A stretch of 64,000 bases of DNA, from NCBI RefSeq assembly GCF_000374305.1, contig NZ_KB894096.1, positions 62,001 to 126,000 of the forward strand, written 5' to 3'. Under the pieces are notes generated by a model. That model had not been told where the DNA came from, searched no databases, and saw nothing but the letters and a program-made list of their open reading frames with translations. This document shows, in pieces, positions 49,904 to 63,896 of this stretch (its first letter is position 1; each line of letters starts with the position of its first letter). Position numbers and translations under genes: made by a program. This stretch comes from Actinomadura flavalba DSM 45200. GTDB lineage: Bacteria > Actinomycetota > Actinomycetes > Streptosporangiales > Streptosporangiaceae.

Positions 49904-50126
49904 GTCCTCCCGGGTGACCGGCACTCGCGGTGCCGTCCGGACCTGCTTCCAGGGTGCAGGGTTCCCTTCCCACACGGAAGGGTTTTGCCCTTCCTGGCGG
50001 AGGTTTTGGCCCGGCATGACCTGACGTGACGGTGCTCGCGCGGTCCGTGTCCGTCCGCGGCCGCCGTTCTGTCGGTGGCGTCGCCTACGGTCGGACCACA
50101 CCAGGCCGACCCGGAGGATGACCGAG

Positions 50127-51137
<1,011 letters not shown>

Positions 51138-51194
51138 AAGGCGCGAATCACCGCGAGGTGCGATAAACGTCACTTCCGTGCAGTGTCTGAAATT

Positions 51195-51223
51195 TTGCGC
51201 CTTCTGCAACTTAGTCGTACCGT
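51195..51223 (+). promoter_or_regulatory. Promoter of the TetR gene at 51230 (leaderless)
   Basis: TTGCGC (51195-51200) and TACCGT (51218-51223) are separated by 17 bases, and the -10 ends six bases before the ATG at 51230. No ribosome site lies between, so the mRNA probably starts at the start codon. Confidence 0.5.
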
Positions 51224-51229
51224 GACGGT

Positions 51230-51856
51230 ATGACTGCGGAACTCGGCCTGCGGGCCCGCAAGAAGGCCGCCACCCGGGCGGCCCTCGGGCACGCCGCGAT
51301 GCTCCTCGTCCTGGAGCACGGGGTGGACGCCGTGACCGTGGAGGACATCGCCGCCGCCGCCGATGTCTCACCCCGCACGTTCCACAACTACTTCCCGGGC
51401 AAGGAAGACGCGATCGTCTCCCCGCTGACCGACCTCGCGCAGGACGCGATCGCCGCGCTGCGCGCCCGGCCGGACGGCGAACCCGCCTGGGACGCCGTCC
51501 AGCACGTCGTGCACGACGTGCTGCTCCCCGAGGACGACCCCGGACGCGCCGAGATCTTCGCGCTCGTCCGCGTCATCCGGAGCAACCCCGGCCTGCTCGC
51601 GGGCCAGCTCTGCGGCCTGGACACCATCGAGCACGACCTGGCCGCCGTCCTGGCCGAGCGCACCGGCACCGACGCCGGCCGCGACCTGTACCCGCACCTG
51701 CTGGCCTGCGCCGCCGGGACCGCCATGCGCGTCGTGCTCGAACTGTGGCTCGACCGCGACGCCCGGCCCGGCGGCCTCGCGCCGATGATCGACGAGGCGT
51801 TCACGCTGATGCGCGCCGGGCTGCCCGAACCACGGGCGGTGCCCGCGCGCACCTGA
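51230..51856 (+). CDS. TetR-family regulator
   Basis: A 208-residue TetR protein. The helix-turn-helix covers about residues 10-55 (AALGHAAMLLVLEHGVDAVT, then VEDIAAAADVSPRTFHNYFPGKED). The helical C-terminal domain is of the AcrR-like TetR_C_17 kind (LVRVIRSNPGLLAGQLCGLD). It is the gene directly upstream of the MMPL exporter on the same strand (185-base gap), so it most likely represses that exporter in response to its substrate. The ATG at 51230 lies directly after the promoter -10 region. Confidence 0.87.
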   Translation: MTAELGLRARKKAATRAALGHAAMLLVLEHGVDAVTVEDIAAAADVSPRTFHNYFPGKEDAIVSPLTDLAQDAIAALRARPDGEPAWDAVQHVVHDVLLPEDDPGRAEIFALVRVIRSNPGLLAGQLCGLDTIEHDLAAVLAERTGTDAGRDLYPHLLACAAGTAMRVVLELWLDRDARPGGLAPMIDEAFTLMRAGLPEPRAVPART

Positions 51857-52041
51857 CCGCCGCACCCCCCGACCCCACCGCACGTCCGGTGCCCGGCCGC
51901 CGCCCGGCGGGCACAGGCTCCCCCCGTCAGGGCGGCATCCACCCCGCAGCCACCGCGCCGACCCGGCGCGGCGGTGACCGCCGACCACCGAACCTCTCCG
52001 GGCCGCCACCACGGCCCGGCGTCGATGGGACTTGTCTACTC

Positions 52042-54261
52042 GTGGCCACCTTCCTGTACCGGCTCGGCCGGTTCTCCTACCGGCGGCGCAGGCTCGTCGC
52101 CCTGCTGTGGGCGGCGCTCGTCCTCGCCTGCGGCGCGGGCGCCGCGACGCTGTCCGGACCCACCGCCGACGACTTCTCCATCCCCGGAACCGAGTCGCAG
52201 CAGGCCATCGACCTGCTCGGCGAGCGGATGCCGCAGGCCAACGCCGACGGCGCCACCGCCCGCGTCGTGTTCGCCGCGCCCGAGGGCGCCAAGGTCACCG
52301 ACCCGCAGGTGAAGACGGCCGTCGACCAGGTCGTCGCGCGGCTCGGCCAGACGCCGCAGATCGCCCAGGTCGCGGACCCGTACCAGGCCAAGGCCGTCTC
52401 GCCGGACGGCCGCGTCGCCTATGCGCAGGCCACCTTCACGGTCTCACCGATCGACCTGTCCGACGGCGCCCGCGACGGCCTGGCGGCCGCCGCCGACCAG
52501 GGCCGCGCGGCCGGGCTGACCGTCGAGATGGGCGGCGACGCGATGCAGACGATGCCCGAGCAGAGCGCCGCCGAGGTCATCGGCATCGCCGTCGCGGCCG
52601 TCGTCCTGATCATCACGTTCGGGTCGCTCATCGCGGCCGGGCTGCCGCTGCTCAACGCGATCCTCGGCGTGGCCATCGCGATGGCCGTGATCACGGCCGC
52701 GACCGGCCTGATCGAGATGAGCTCGATGACCTCCACGCTGGCGCTCATGCTGGGCCTGGCCGTCGCCATCGACTACGCGCTGTTCATCGTGTCCCGCTAC
52801 CGGGCCGAGCTGCTGGAGGGACGCGAGGGCGCCGACGCGGCCGGACGGGCCGTCGGCACCGCCGGGTCGGCCGTCGTGTTCGCGGGCCTGACCGTCTTCA
52901 TCGCGCTCGCCGGGCTCACCGTCGTCGGCATCCCGATCCTCACCGAGATGGGGCTGGCCGCCGCGTTCGCCGTGGCCGTCGCCGTCCTCATCGCGCTCAG
53001 CCTGCTGCCCGCGCTGCTCGGCTTCGCCGGGCGCAGGGTGCTCGGCGGGAAGATCCCGGGACTGCGCGGCGGCGCCCGGCCCGGCCACCGGCCGGTCGGC
53101 GAGCGGTGGGCGCGGTTCGTGGTGCGCCGGCCGCTGCCGGTGCTGATCGCGGCCGTGGCGGCGCTCGGCGTCGTCGCGATCCCCGCGCTGGACCTGCGCC
53201 TCGGCCTGCCCGGCGACGAGGTCGCCTCCACCGACACCACGCAGCGCAAGGCGTACGACCTGCTCAGCGACGGCTTCGGCCCCGGCATCAACGGCCCGCT
53301 GCTCGTCGTCGTGGACACCGCCGACGGCGGCGGGCCCGCCCCGGCCGCCGCGCAGCGGTTCACCGGCGAGCTCCAGCGGCTGCCCGGCGTCGCGGCGGTG
53401 ACGCCGCCCGCGCCGAACCCCGCCGGGGACACCGCGCTGCTGACCGTGATCCCCAAGACGGGACCGAGCGAGGCGGGCACCGAGACGCTCGTCTCCGGCA
53501 TCCGCGACGCCGCCGGGAGGTTCGAGGCGTCGTCCGGCGGCGCCGCCGCGATGGTCACCGGCCAGACGGCCATGGCGATCGACGTGTCCGACAAGCTCGC
53601 CGACGCGCTCGTGCCCTACCTCGCGGTCGTCATCGGGCTGGCGTTCCTGCTGCTGCTCCTGGTGTTCCGGTCGCTGCTCGTCCCGCTCAAGGCGGCGCTG
53701 GGCTTCCTGCTCACCGTCGTGGCGACGTTCGGCGCCGTCGTCGCGGTGTTCCAGTGGGGCTGGCTCGCGGGCCTGCTCGGCGTGGAGACCACCGGCCCGA
53801 TCATGAGCATCATGCCGATCCTGATGATCGGCGTCGTGTTCGGCCTCGCCGTGGACTACCAGGTGTTCCTGGTGACGCGGATGCGCGAGGAGTACGTGCA
53901 CGGCGCCGAGCCCAAGGACGCGGTGGTGACCGGGTTCCGGCACAACGCGCGGGTCGTCACGGCGGCGGCCGTCATCATGATCGCGGTGTTCGCCGGGTTC
54001 CTGTTCGCGCACGAACCGATGATCAAGATGATCGGGTTCGCGCTGGCCGCCGGTGTCCTGTTCGACGCCTTCGTGGTGCGGATGGCGATCGTCCCGGCCG
54101 TCATGGCGCTGACCGGGAAGGCCGCCTGGTGGCTGCCGCGGTGGCTCGACCGGGTGCTGCCGAACGTGGACGTCGAGGGCGAGCGGCTGCGGCACCGGCT
54201 GGCCGCCGAGCGCGAGGCCGGTGACCGGGACGCGGCCGAGAGGGTCGCGACCGGGTCCTGA
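52042..54261 (+). CDS. MMPL-family RND exporter
   Basis: A 739-residue protein with 12 predicted membrane helices in two halves, each with a large outer domain. The proton-relay motifs of the family are visible: GLAVAIDYALFIVSRYRAEL in the first half and GLAVDYQVFLVTRMREEYVH in the second, with Asp-Tyr pairs. MMPL proteins export lipids, siderophores or drugs. The frame is open far upstream, but the GTG at 52042 is the only start before the first helix (ATFLYRLGRFSYRRRRLVAL). A basic/acidic tail follows the last helix. Likely controlled by the TetR upstream. A terminator follows directly. Confidence 0.9.
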   Translation: MATFLYRLGRFSYRRRRLVALLWAALVLACGAGAATLSGPTADDFSIPGTESQQAIDLLGERMPQANADGATARVVFAAPEGAKVTDPQVKTAVDQVVARLGQTPQIAQVADPYQAKAVSPDGRVAYAQATFTVSPIDLSDGARDGLAAAADQGRAAGLTVEMGGDAMQTMPEQSAAEVIGIAVAAVVLIITFGSLIAAGLPLLNAILGVAIAMAVITAATGLIEMSSMTSTLALMLGLAVAIDYALFIVSRYRAELLEGREGADAAGRAVGTAGSAVVFAGLTVFIALAGLTVVGIPILTEMGLAAAFAVAVAVLIALSLLPALLGFAGRRVLGGKIPGLRGGARPGHRPVGERWARFVVRRPLPVLIAAVAALGVVAIPALDLRLGLPGDEVASTDTTQRKAYDLLSDGFGPGINGPLLVVVDTADGGGPAPAAAQRFTGELQRLPGVAAVTPPAPNPAGDTALLTVIPKTGPSEAGTETLVSGIRDAAGRFEASSGGAAAMVTGQTAMAIDVSDKLADALVPYLAVVIGLAFLLLLLVFRSLLVPLKAALGFLLTVVATFGAVVAVFQWGWLAGLLGVETTGPIMSIMPILMIGVVFGLAVDYQVFLVTRMREEYVHGAEPKDAVVTGFRHNARVVTAAAVIMIAVFAGFLFAHEPMIKMIGFALAAGVLFDAFVVRMAIVPAVMALTGKAAWWLPRWLDRVLPNVDVEGERLRHRLAAEREAGDRDAAERVATGS

Positions 54262-54270
54262 CCGCAGGAC

Positions 54271-54300
54271 CGAGGGCCGCCCCGGACGGGGCGGCCCTCG
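54271..54300 (+). terminator. Terminator after the MMPL exporter
   Basis: A perfect 13-base inverted repeat (54271-54283 with 54288-54300) with the four-base loop GGAC, 10 bases after the stop. GC-rich without a T-run. Confidence 0.8.
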
Positions 54301-54412
54301 AACGCGTCCCGGGACGGGAGCAGAACGCTCGTCCCGCGCCGTACCGTATGAGTACAGTGCGATCTCCCGGAAAGACGCGAACCGAGGTCGCGAACCATGT
54401 GGGGACGGTGCC

Positions 54413-55753
54413 GTGAGTGACATGCCCCGCCGTGCGGTGACCCGCACGGCCAAGCTGGCGACGCTGCCGCTCGGCTACGCCGGGCGCTCCGCGCTCGGGT
54501 TCGGCAAGCGGACGGTCGGCCGCCCCGCCGAGGCCGTCGCCGCCGAGGTCCAGCGCCGCACCGCCGAGCAGCTCTTCGCCGTCCTGGGCGACCTCAAGGG
54601 CGGCGCGATGAAGGTCGGGCAGCTCCTGTCGATCTTCGAGGCCGGGCTGCCGGAGGAGGTCGCCGCGCCGTTCCGGGCCAGCCTGACCAAGCTCCAGGAG
54701 GCGGCGCCGCCGATGCCCGCCGCGACGACGCACCGCGTGCTGGCCGAGGGGCTCGGGCCGGGGTGGCGCAACCTGTTCACCGCGTTCGACGACCGTCCGG
54801 CGGCCGCCGCGTCCATCGGGCAGGTGCACCGCGCGGTGTGGCACGACGGCCGCGAGGTCGCGGTGAAGGTGCAGTACCCGGGGGCGGGGGAGGCGCTGAT
54901 GAGCGACTTCCGGCAGCTCTCCCGGCTGAGCCGTCTCGTCACGCCGCTGTTCCCCGGCATCGAGATGAAGCCGGTCATCGCCGACCTGCGGCGGCGGCTG
55001 GAGAAGGAACTGGACTACCTGGACGAGTCGGCGGCGCAGAAGGCGTTCCACGCGGCCTACCGCGACGATCCCGACTACGTCATCCCGGCCGTCGTCGCGC
55101 AGGCGGGCGACGTGCTGGTCACCGAGTGGCTGGAGGGAACGCCGCTGGCGAAGGTCATCGCGTCGGGCACGCAGGAGGAACGCGACCGCGCGGGCCTGCT
55201 GCTGTTCCGCTTCCTGCTGTCGGGGCCGGTCCGCGCCGAGCGCATCCACATCGACCCGCACCCGGGCAACTTCCGGCTCATGCCGGACGGGAGGCTGGGC
55301 GTCCTGGACTTCGGCGGCGCCGCGCGCGTCCCGGCCGACCTCCAGTGGTCGATCGGGCGGCTGCTGCGCATCGGCACCTACGGCGACCCCGAGGCGATGG
55401 TGGAGGCGCTGCGCGCCGAGGGCTTCCTGGCCCCCGAGGGCGAGGTGGACGCCGACCAGCTCGCGGCGCTGATCGCCCCGCACGTCATCCCGTTCACCCA
55501 GGAGACGTTCCGGTACAGCCGCGAGTGGCTGCGCGGCCAGACGGCCCGGGGCATGGGCCTGGCGGGCGACCTGCGGCCCGGCGGCCTGGCCCGCCAGCTC
55601 CGCCTGCCGCCGCAGTACCTCGCGGTGAGCCGCGCCCTGTCCGGCTGCGGCGGCGTGCTGTGCCAGCTCGGCACCGAGGGGCCGTTCCGCGCGGAGGCCG
55701 AGCGCTGGCTGCCCGGCTTCCGCGACGACGACCCGGCCGGGATCACCGCTTGA
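54413..55753 (+). CDS. ABC1/AarF/UbiB-family atypical kinase
   Basis: A 446-residue protein kinase-like protein. The family-specific KxGQ motif (MKVGQLLSI), the Ala-rich loop AAAASIGQVHRA that replaces the Gly-rich loop, the Lys in VAVKVQYPG, the ExD segment LEKELDYLDE, the catalytic HIDPHPGNF and DFGGAAR are all present. UbiB/ADCK proteins act in quinone or lipid metabolism and have ATPase rather than broad kinase activity. The GTG at 54413 is the start, with an ATG three codons on as an alternative. Its end overlaps the convergent siderophore-interacting gene by 11 bases. Confidence 0.9.
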   Translation: MSDMPRRAVTRTAKLATLPLGYAGRSALGFGKRTVGRPAEAVAAEVQRRTAEQLFAVLGDLKGGAMKVGQLLSIFEAGLPEEVAAPFRASLTKLQEAAPPMPAATTHRVLAEGLGPGWRNLFTAFDDRPAAAASIGQVHRAVWHDGREVAVKVQYPGAGEALMSDFRQLSRLSRLVTPLFPGIEMKPVIADLRRRLEKELDYLDESAAQKAFHAAYRDDPDYVIPAVVAQAGDVLVTEWLEGTPLAKVIASGTQEERDRAGLLLFRFLLSGPVRAERIHIDPHPGNFRLMPDGRLGVLDFGGAARVPADLQWSIGRLLRIGTYGDPEAMVEALRAEGFLAPEGEVDADQLAALIAPHVIPFTQETFRYSREWLRGQTARGMGLAGDLRPGGLARQLRLPPQYLAVSRALSGCGGVLCQLGTEGPFRAEAERWLPGFRDDDPAGITA

Positions 55754-56585
55754 GCGCGGCCGACTCCTCCTCCTCGACCTGACGGTTCCAGTCCCGCTTG
55801 GACGACTGCCAGCCGTCCTCGTCGCGGCCCACGCGCCAGTAGCCGGAGATGGACAGCCGGTCGAGCGGGATGCCGCGCTCGACGCGCAGGAAGCGGCGCA
55901 GCTCCTTGACGAAGCCCGCCTCGCCGTGGACGAACGCGTGGATCGTGCCGTCGGGGAAGTCCAGGGCGCGGACGGCCTCGGTCAGCTTCGCGCCGACGGG
56001 GGCGTCGCCCCGGTGCAGCCAGGTGAGGGCGGTGGCGCCGGGGACCTTGAGGTCCAGTTCCTCGGACGCGTCGGCGACCTCGACGAAGACGTGCGCCGGG
56101 ACGTCGCCGGGGACGCGCTCCAGGGACGCGGCGATGGCCGGGAGGGCGCTCTCGTCGCCCGCCAGCAGGTGCCAGCCGGCCTCGGGGTCGGGCGTGTAGG
56201 CGCCGCCGGGGCCGAGGAAGCGGATCTCGTCGCCCGGCGCGGCGTTCGCGGCCCACGGCCCGGCCAGGCCCTCGTCGCCGTGGTAGACGAAGTCGAGGGT
56301 CAGTTCGCCGTTCTCGAACGCGCGGACGGTGTAGGTGCGCGTGACCGGCCACTGGTCGCGCGGGAAATCGGCGCGGATCACGGCCATGTCGAACGGGTCG
56401 GGATAGGTGACGCCGGGGCGCGGGAACAGCAGCTTGACGTAGTGGTCGGTGAACTCGCCCGCCGCGAACCCGTCCAGGCCGGGGCCGCCGAGCACCACGC
56501 GGATCAGGTGCGGGGTGAGCCGTTCGCTCCGCAGCACCGTGCCGGTGCTGATTGCGGGTCCTTTACGCGCGGGCTCCGTCGCCAT
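55743..56585 (-). CDS. Siderophore-interacting protein (ferric-siderophore reductase)
   Basis: A 280-residue stand-alone SIP, the same family as the N-terminal half of the fusion at 5217. The FAD-binding half includes VTRTYTVRAFENG and LDFVYHGDEGLAGPWA; the NADPH half includes HLLAGDESALPAIAASLERV and AFVHGEAGFVKELRRFLRVE; it ends SGYWRVGRDEDGW. It reduces ferric siderophore in the cytoplasm to release iron. I prefer the ATG at 56583-56585, with GGAGA four bases upstream, over the GTG at 56598-56600. A DtxR/IdeR box lies 27 bases before the start, so it is iron-repressed. Confidence 0.92.
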   Translation of the reverse strand: MATEPARKGPAISTGTVLRSERLTPHLIRVVLGGPGLDGFAAGEFTDHYVKLLFPRPGVTYPDPFDMAVIRADFPRDQWPVTRTYTVRAFENGELTLDFVYHGDEGLAGPWAANAAPGDEIRFLGPGGAYTPDPEAGWHLLAGDESALPAIAASLERVPGDVPAHVFVEVADASEELDLKVPGATALTWLHRGDAPVGAKLTEAVRALDFPDGTIHAFVHGEAGFVKELRRFLRVERGIPLDRLSISGYWRVGRDEDGWQSSKRDWNRQVEEEESAALKR

Positions 56586-56611
56586 GCGATCTCCGATCAC
56601 CGAGAAGTTTG

Positions 56612-56630
56612 TTAGGTAAGCCTAACCTGT
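56612..56630. promoter_or_regulatory. IdeR/DtxR iron box before the second siderophore-interacting gene
   Basis: TTAGGTAAGCCTAACCTGT matches the iron-box consensus at 15 of 19 positions and keeps both TTAGGT and CTAACCT arms. It lies 27 bases upstream of the gene read leftward. Confidence 0.8.
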
Positions 56631-56699
56631 CAACCGGCTCGGTGCGCGGGATGTTCCGGTTCCCCCGCCGTGGCGCGGCCGGCGGGGGAACCGGAGGAC

Positions 56700-57827
56700 C
56701 TAGGCCGCGGGCCGCGCCGCGGCGCGGGTGCGGGCCACCTCCTCGGCGACCGCGCGGAACGCGGCGCCGGTCTCGTCGGCGCCGAGCACCGTGAACAGCG
56801 TCGTCTTGGCGATCACGACGCCGGTCTTCGGGGAGACGTAGATGGTCTGGCCGCCGAGGCCCTGCGCCATGAAGTCGCCGTCCTCGCCCAGCCACCAGTG
56901 CAGCCCGTAGCCCTTGTTGAACGGGGCGGACGGACGCGTCGACTCGGTCACCCACGACTGCGGCACGACCTGCTGCCCGTTGGCGCGCCCGCCGTTGAGG
57001 TAGAGCAGCCCGAACCGGGCGAAGTCGCGGCCGGTGGCGTAGGTGCAGCAGTACGCCATGCTGTTGCCGCGCGAGTCGCTGCCCAGGTAGGCGCGGTCGG
57101 CCATCCCGGCGGGCTTCCAGATCCGCTCGGCGACGAACTTGTGGAACGGCGTGCCGGTCGCCTTGGCGACGGCCCAGCCGAGCACGAACGAGTTCATCGA
57201 CGTGTACTCGAACCGGCTGCCGGGCTCCCAGCCGCGCTTGCGCTGCTTGGCCAGGTCGGGCAGCGCGATGCCGAGGCTCGCGGCGACGTGCACGGGCGGG
57301 ACGTCCACGCCCTCGTTCCACTGGATGCCCGACGACATCGCCAGCAGGTTCTTCAGCGAGACGCCGTCGTACCCGGAGCCGCGCAGCTCCGGCACGTACT
57401 TGGTGACCGGGTCCTCGATCGAGGAGATCTTCCCGTCGGAGAGCGCGATGCCGACGGCCGCCGAGGTGAACGACTTGGCCATCGACCACGACTGGAACAG
57501 CGTGTCGCGGGTGGAGTACGCGTACTTCTCGAACACGACGTCCTGGCCGTCCAGCACGACGAAGCCGTGCGTGTTGGTCAGCGTCAGGTAGTCCTGGAGT
57601 GTCCGCTGCTGGCCGTTGAAGGTGTAGGTCACCTTCAGGTCGCGGTACGCGTCGCGCAGCGCGACCGGCGTCGACGACGGCGGCAGCGGGTCGAAGTTCG
57701 GCAACCGCAGCTCGGTCGTCTGGGCGGCGGGGGCGGGCGGACGCGGGGCGGCCTGCGCGGGCGCGGTGCCGGCGCCGAGCGCGACGGCGGCCAGGGTGGC
57801 GCCCGCCACCAGGGTGAAGCGGCGCAT
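56700..57827 (-). CDS. Secreted serine hydrolase, beta-lactamase (class C/EstB) fold
   Basis: A 375-residue exported hydrolase. The N-terminus (MRRFTLVAGATLAAVALGAG) is a signal peptide cleaved after AQA. The catalytic Ser-x-x-Lys is SMAK in LFQSWSMAKSFTSAA; the Tyr motif is in FEYTSMNSFVLGW; the third segment is GLGGQTIYVSP. This fits the beta-lactamase-related esterases and D-aminopeptidases (PF00144), so penicillin resistance is not implied. Start ATG at 57825-57827 with GGAGG five bases upstream. The gene is divergent from narG, with 216 bases between. Confidence 0.88.
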   Translation of the reverse strand: MRRFTLVAGATLAAVALGAGTAPAQAAPRPPAPAAQTTELRLPNFDPLPPSSTPVALRDAYRDLKVTYTFNGQQRTLQDYLTLTNTHGFVVLDGQDVVFEKYAYSTRDTLFQSWSMAKSFTSAAVGIALSDGKISSIEDPVTKYVPELRGSGYDGVSLKNLLAMSSGIQWNEGVDVPPVHVAASLGIALPDLAKQRKRGWEPGSRFEYTSMNSFVLGWAVAKATGTPFHKFVAERIWKPAGMADRAYLGSDSRGNSMAYCCTYATGRDFARFGLLYLNGGRANGQQVVPQSWVTESTRPSAPFNKGYGLHWWLGEDGDFMAQGLGGQTIYVSPKTGVVIAKTTLFTVLGADETGAAFRAVAEEVARTRAAARPAA

Positions 57828-58043
57828 GAATCCTCCGGGGGCGGCATGCGAAGTGAGGTCGGACACACGGATGCACAGAGTGTGAGTGCTGAACCGCTTG
57901 CCGTAAATGGCGAGGACGTACGACTCTGACGGCGCGATGTGTGTTCAGTTGCATAGCGCCCGTCCCGGCCGTCGCGGCGCGGCACCGCATGATCGCCCTC
58001 CGTCGCGGGCATGATCGGTTCGCGATCACCAACGGGGGGTGTG

Positions 58044-61643
<3,600 letters not shown>

Positions 61644-61644
61644 C

Positions 61645-63306
61645 ATGCGCGTCATGGCCCAGCTCGCGATGGTGATGAACCTCGACAAGTGCATCGGCTG
61701 CCACACCTGCTCGGTCACGTGCAAGCAGACGTGGACCAACCGCGCGGGCGTCGAGTACGTGTGGTTCAACAACGTCGAGACCCGCCCCGGCCAGGGCTAC
61801 CCGCGCCGCTACGAGGACCAGGAGCAGTGGCGCGGCGGCTGGACGCTCGACCGCAAGGGCCGCCTCAAACCGCGGTCGGGCGGCCGCGCGCGGCGCATGT
61901 TCACGCTGTTCTCCAACCCGCTGCTGCCCTCGATCCAGGACTACTACGAGCCCTGGACCTACGACTACGCGACGCTGACGTCCGCGCCGCTCGGCGACGA
62001 CTTCCCGGTCGCCCGGCCGCATTCGCTGATCAGCGGCGAGCCGATGAAGGTCGAGTGGAGCGCCAACTGGGACGACGACCTGGGCGGCGGCCCCGACCTG
62101 GCCCGCCGCGACCCGGTCGTGGAGAGGATCTCCGACGCGGTCCGGCTCGACTTCGAGCGCGCGTTCATGTTCTACCTGCCGCGCATCTGCGAGCACTGCC
62201 TGAACCCGACGTGCATGGCCGCGTGCCCGTCCGGCGCGATCTACAAGCGCGAGGAGGACGGGATCGTCCTGGTCGACCAGGACGCGTGCCGGGGCTGGCG
62301 GATGTGCGTCACCGGCTGCCCGTACAAGAAGATCTACTTCAACCACCGCACCGGCAAGGCCGAGAAGTGCACGTTCTGCTATCCGCGCGTGGAGGTCGGG
62401 CTGCCGACCGTCTGCTCGGAGACGTGCGTGGGACGGCTGCGCTACATCGGCGTGCTGCTGTACGACCAGGACCGCGTCACCGAGGCCGCGAGCGTCGAGG
62501 ACGACCGCGACCTGTACGCCGCGCAGCTCGACGTCTTCCTCGATCCCGACGATCCGGCCGTTCGCGAGCGGGCCCGCCGCGACGGCGTCCCGGACGCCTG
62601 GGTCGAGGCGGCCCGCCGTTCGCCGGTGCACGCGCTGATCAGCAAGTACCAGGTCGCGCTGCCGCTGCATCCGGAGTACCGGACGCTGCCGATGGTCTGG
62701 TACGTCCCGCCGCTGTCGCCGGTCGTCGAGGCGCTGCGCGACAGCGGCCACGACGGCGAGGACGCCGGGAACCTGTTCGGCGCGATCGAGACGCTGCGCA
62801 TCCCCGTCGAGTACCTGGCCGAGCTGTTCACGGCGGGCGACACCGAGCCGGTCACGGCCGTGCTGCGGCGGCTGGCCGCGATGCGCTCCTACATGCGCGA
62901 CGTGACGCTCGGCGACCCGGCCGACCCCGGTAAGGCCGCCGCCGTCGGCCTCACCGAGACCGAGATGGGGGAGATGTACCGGCTGCTGGCGCTCGCCAAG
63001 TACGACGAGCGCTACGTCATCCCCACGCAGGCCGCCGCCGAGGCGGCGGCGCTGGAGGAGACGGCGTGCTCGGTGCCGGGCTCCGGCGGCCTGGACGGCG
63101 CCGCGCCGGTGTCCGGCCCGTTCGGTGAGGCGTCCGGGCCGCCGCCGACACCGACCGCCGAGAACTTCCACGCGCTCAAGGACCGGCAGACGAGCGGCGC
63201 GCTCACCCGCCCGCAGGATCGGAGGGGCAGGGTGAACCTGCTGAACTGGGACGGCAAGGGCAGCCCGGACGGGCTGTTCCCCGGACGCGACGGGGACGGG
63301 CGGTGA
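61645..63306 (+). CDS. narH: Respiratory nitrate reductase beta subunit
   Basis: The electron-transfer subunit of nitrate reductase (553 residues). Four cysteine groups carry the clusters: CIGCHTCSVTCKQTW (about 14-28), CEHCLNPTCMAACPSGAIYK (about 184-203), CRGWRMCVTGCPYKK, where Trp replaces Cys in the [3Fe-4S] site as in E. coli NarH, and CTFCYPRVEVGLPTVCSETC. The C-terminal 110 residues extend beyond the clusters and contain variable Gly/Pro-rich sequence. ATG at 61645 is one base after the narG stop. It overlaps narJ by four bases (GTGA). Confidence 0.97.
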   Translation: MRVMAQLAMVMNLDKCIGCHTCSVTCKQTWTNRAGVEYVWFNNVETRPGQGYPRRYEDQEQWRGGWTLDRKGRLKPRSGGRARRMFTLFSNPLLPSIQDYYEPWTYDYATLTSAPLGDDFPVARPHSLISGEPMKVEWSANWDDDLGGGPDLARRDPVVERISDAVRLDFERAFMFYLPRICEHCLNPTCMAACPSGAIYKREEDGIVLVDQDACRGWRMCVTGCPYKKIYFNHRTGKAEKCTFCYPRVEVGLPTVCSETCVGRLRYIGVLLYDQDRVTEAASVEDDRDLYAAQLDVFLDPDDPAVRERARRDGVPDAWVEAARRSPVHALISKYQVALPLHPEYRTLPMVWYVPPLSPVVEALRDSGHDGEDAGNLFGAIETLRIPVEYLAELFTAGDTEPVTAVLRRLAAMRSYMRDVTLGDPADPGKAAAVGLTETEMGEMYRLLALAKYDERYVIPTQAAAEAAALEETACSVPGSGGLDGAAPVSGPFGEASGPPPTPTAENFHALKDRQTSGALTRPQDRRGRVNLLNWDGKGSPDGLFPGRDGDGR

Positions 63307-63896
63307 GCGCGCCGGTCTGGCAGGCCGCGTCGCTGCTGCTGAGCTACCCCGACACCGCGCTGTACGACCGCCGCGCCCTGCTGCGCGCGTCCGTGGCCGA
63401 GCTGCCGCGCGGCGTCCCGGCGTCCCGGCTCGCCGCGTTCCTGGACCACCTGGACGCCACCGCGCACGGCGACCTGGCCCGCCACTACGTCGAGACGTTC
63501 GACCTGCGGCGCCGCTGCTGCCTCTACCTGACCTACTACCGCGACGGCGACACCCGCCGCCGGGGCGCGTCGCTGGCCGCGCTCATCCAGCGGTACCGGG
63601 CGGCGGGCGTCGTCCCGGCGACCAGCGAACTGCCCGACTTCCTGCCGGTCGTGCTGGAGTTCGCCGCGCTGCACGGCGGCGGCGACCTGCTCGCCGAGCA
63701 CCGGCCCGGCCTGGAACTGCTGCGCATCGCGCTCACCGACCGGGGCTCGCCCTACGCCGCGCCCGTCGAGGCGGTCTGCGCGACGCTGCCGGGCGTCTCG
63801 CCGCGCGACCGCGCCGCCGCGCTGGCGATGGCGCGGTCCGGGCCGCCCGCCGAGCAGGTCGGCCTGATCCCCTTCGGCCCGGGAGCGCCCGCGTGA
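63303..63896 (+). CDS. narJ: Nitrate reductase molybdenum cofactor assembly chaperone
   Basis: A 197-residue TorD/NarJ-fold chaperone needed to insert the Mo cofactor and Fe-S clusters into NarG; it is not part of the final enzyme. The helical signature VWQAASLLLSYPDTALYDRR near the start, LARHYVETFDLRRRCCLYLT in the middle and ELPDFLPVVLEFAALHGG later are typical. GTG at 63303 overlaps the narH stop, and its stop overlaps narI. Confidence 0.95.
   Translation: MSAPVWQAASLLLSYPDTALYDRRALLRASVAELPRGVPASRLAAFLDHLDATAHGDLARHYVETFDLRRRCCLYLTYYRDGDTRRRGASLAALIQRYRAAGVVPATSELPDFLPVVLEFAALHGGGDLLAEHRPGLELLRIALTDRGSPYAAPVEAVCATLPGVSPRDRAAALAMARSGPPAEQVGLIPFGPGAPA

Noticed and set aside
56700..57827. 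A beta-lactam resistance gene
   Set aside because: The fold is beta-lactamase-like, but the SMAK and Tyr motifs with a signal peptide are shared by many esterases and peptidases; nothing points to resistance.
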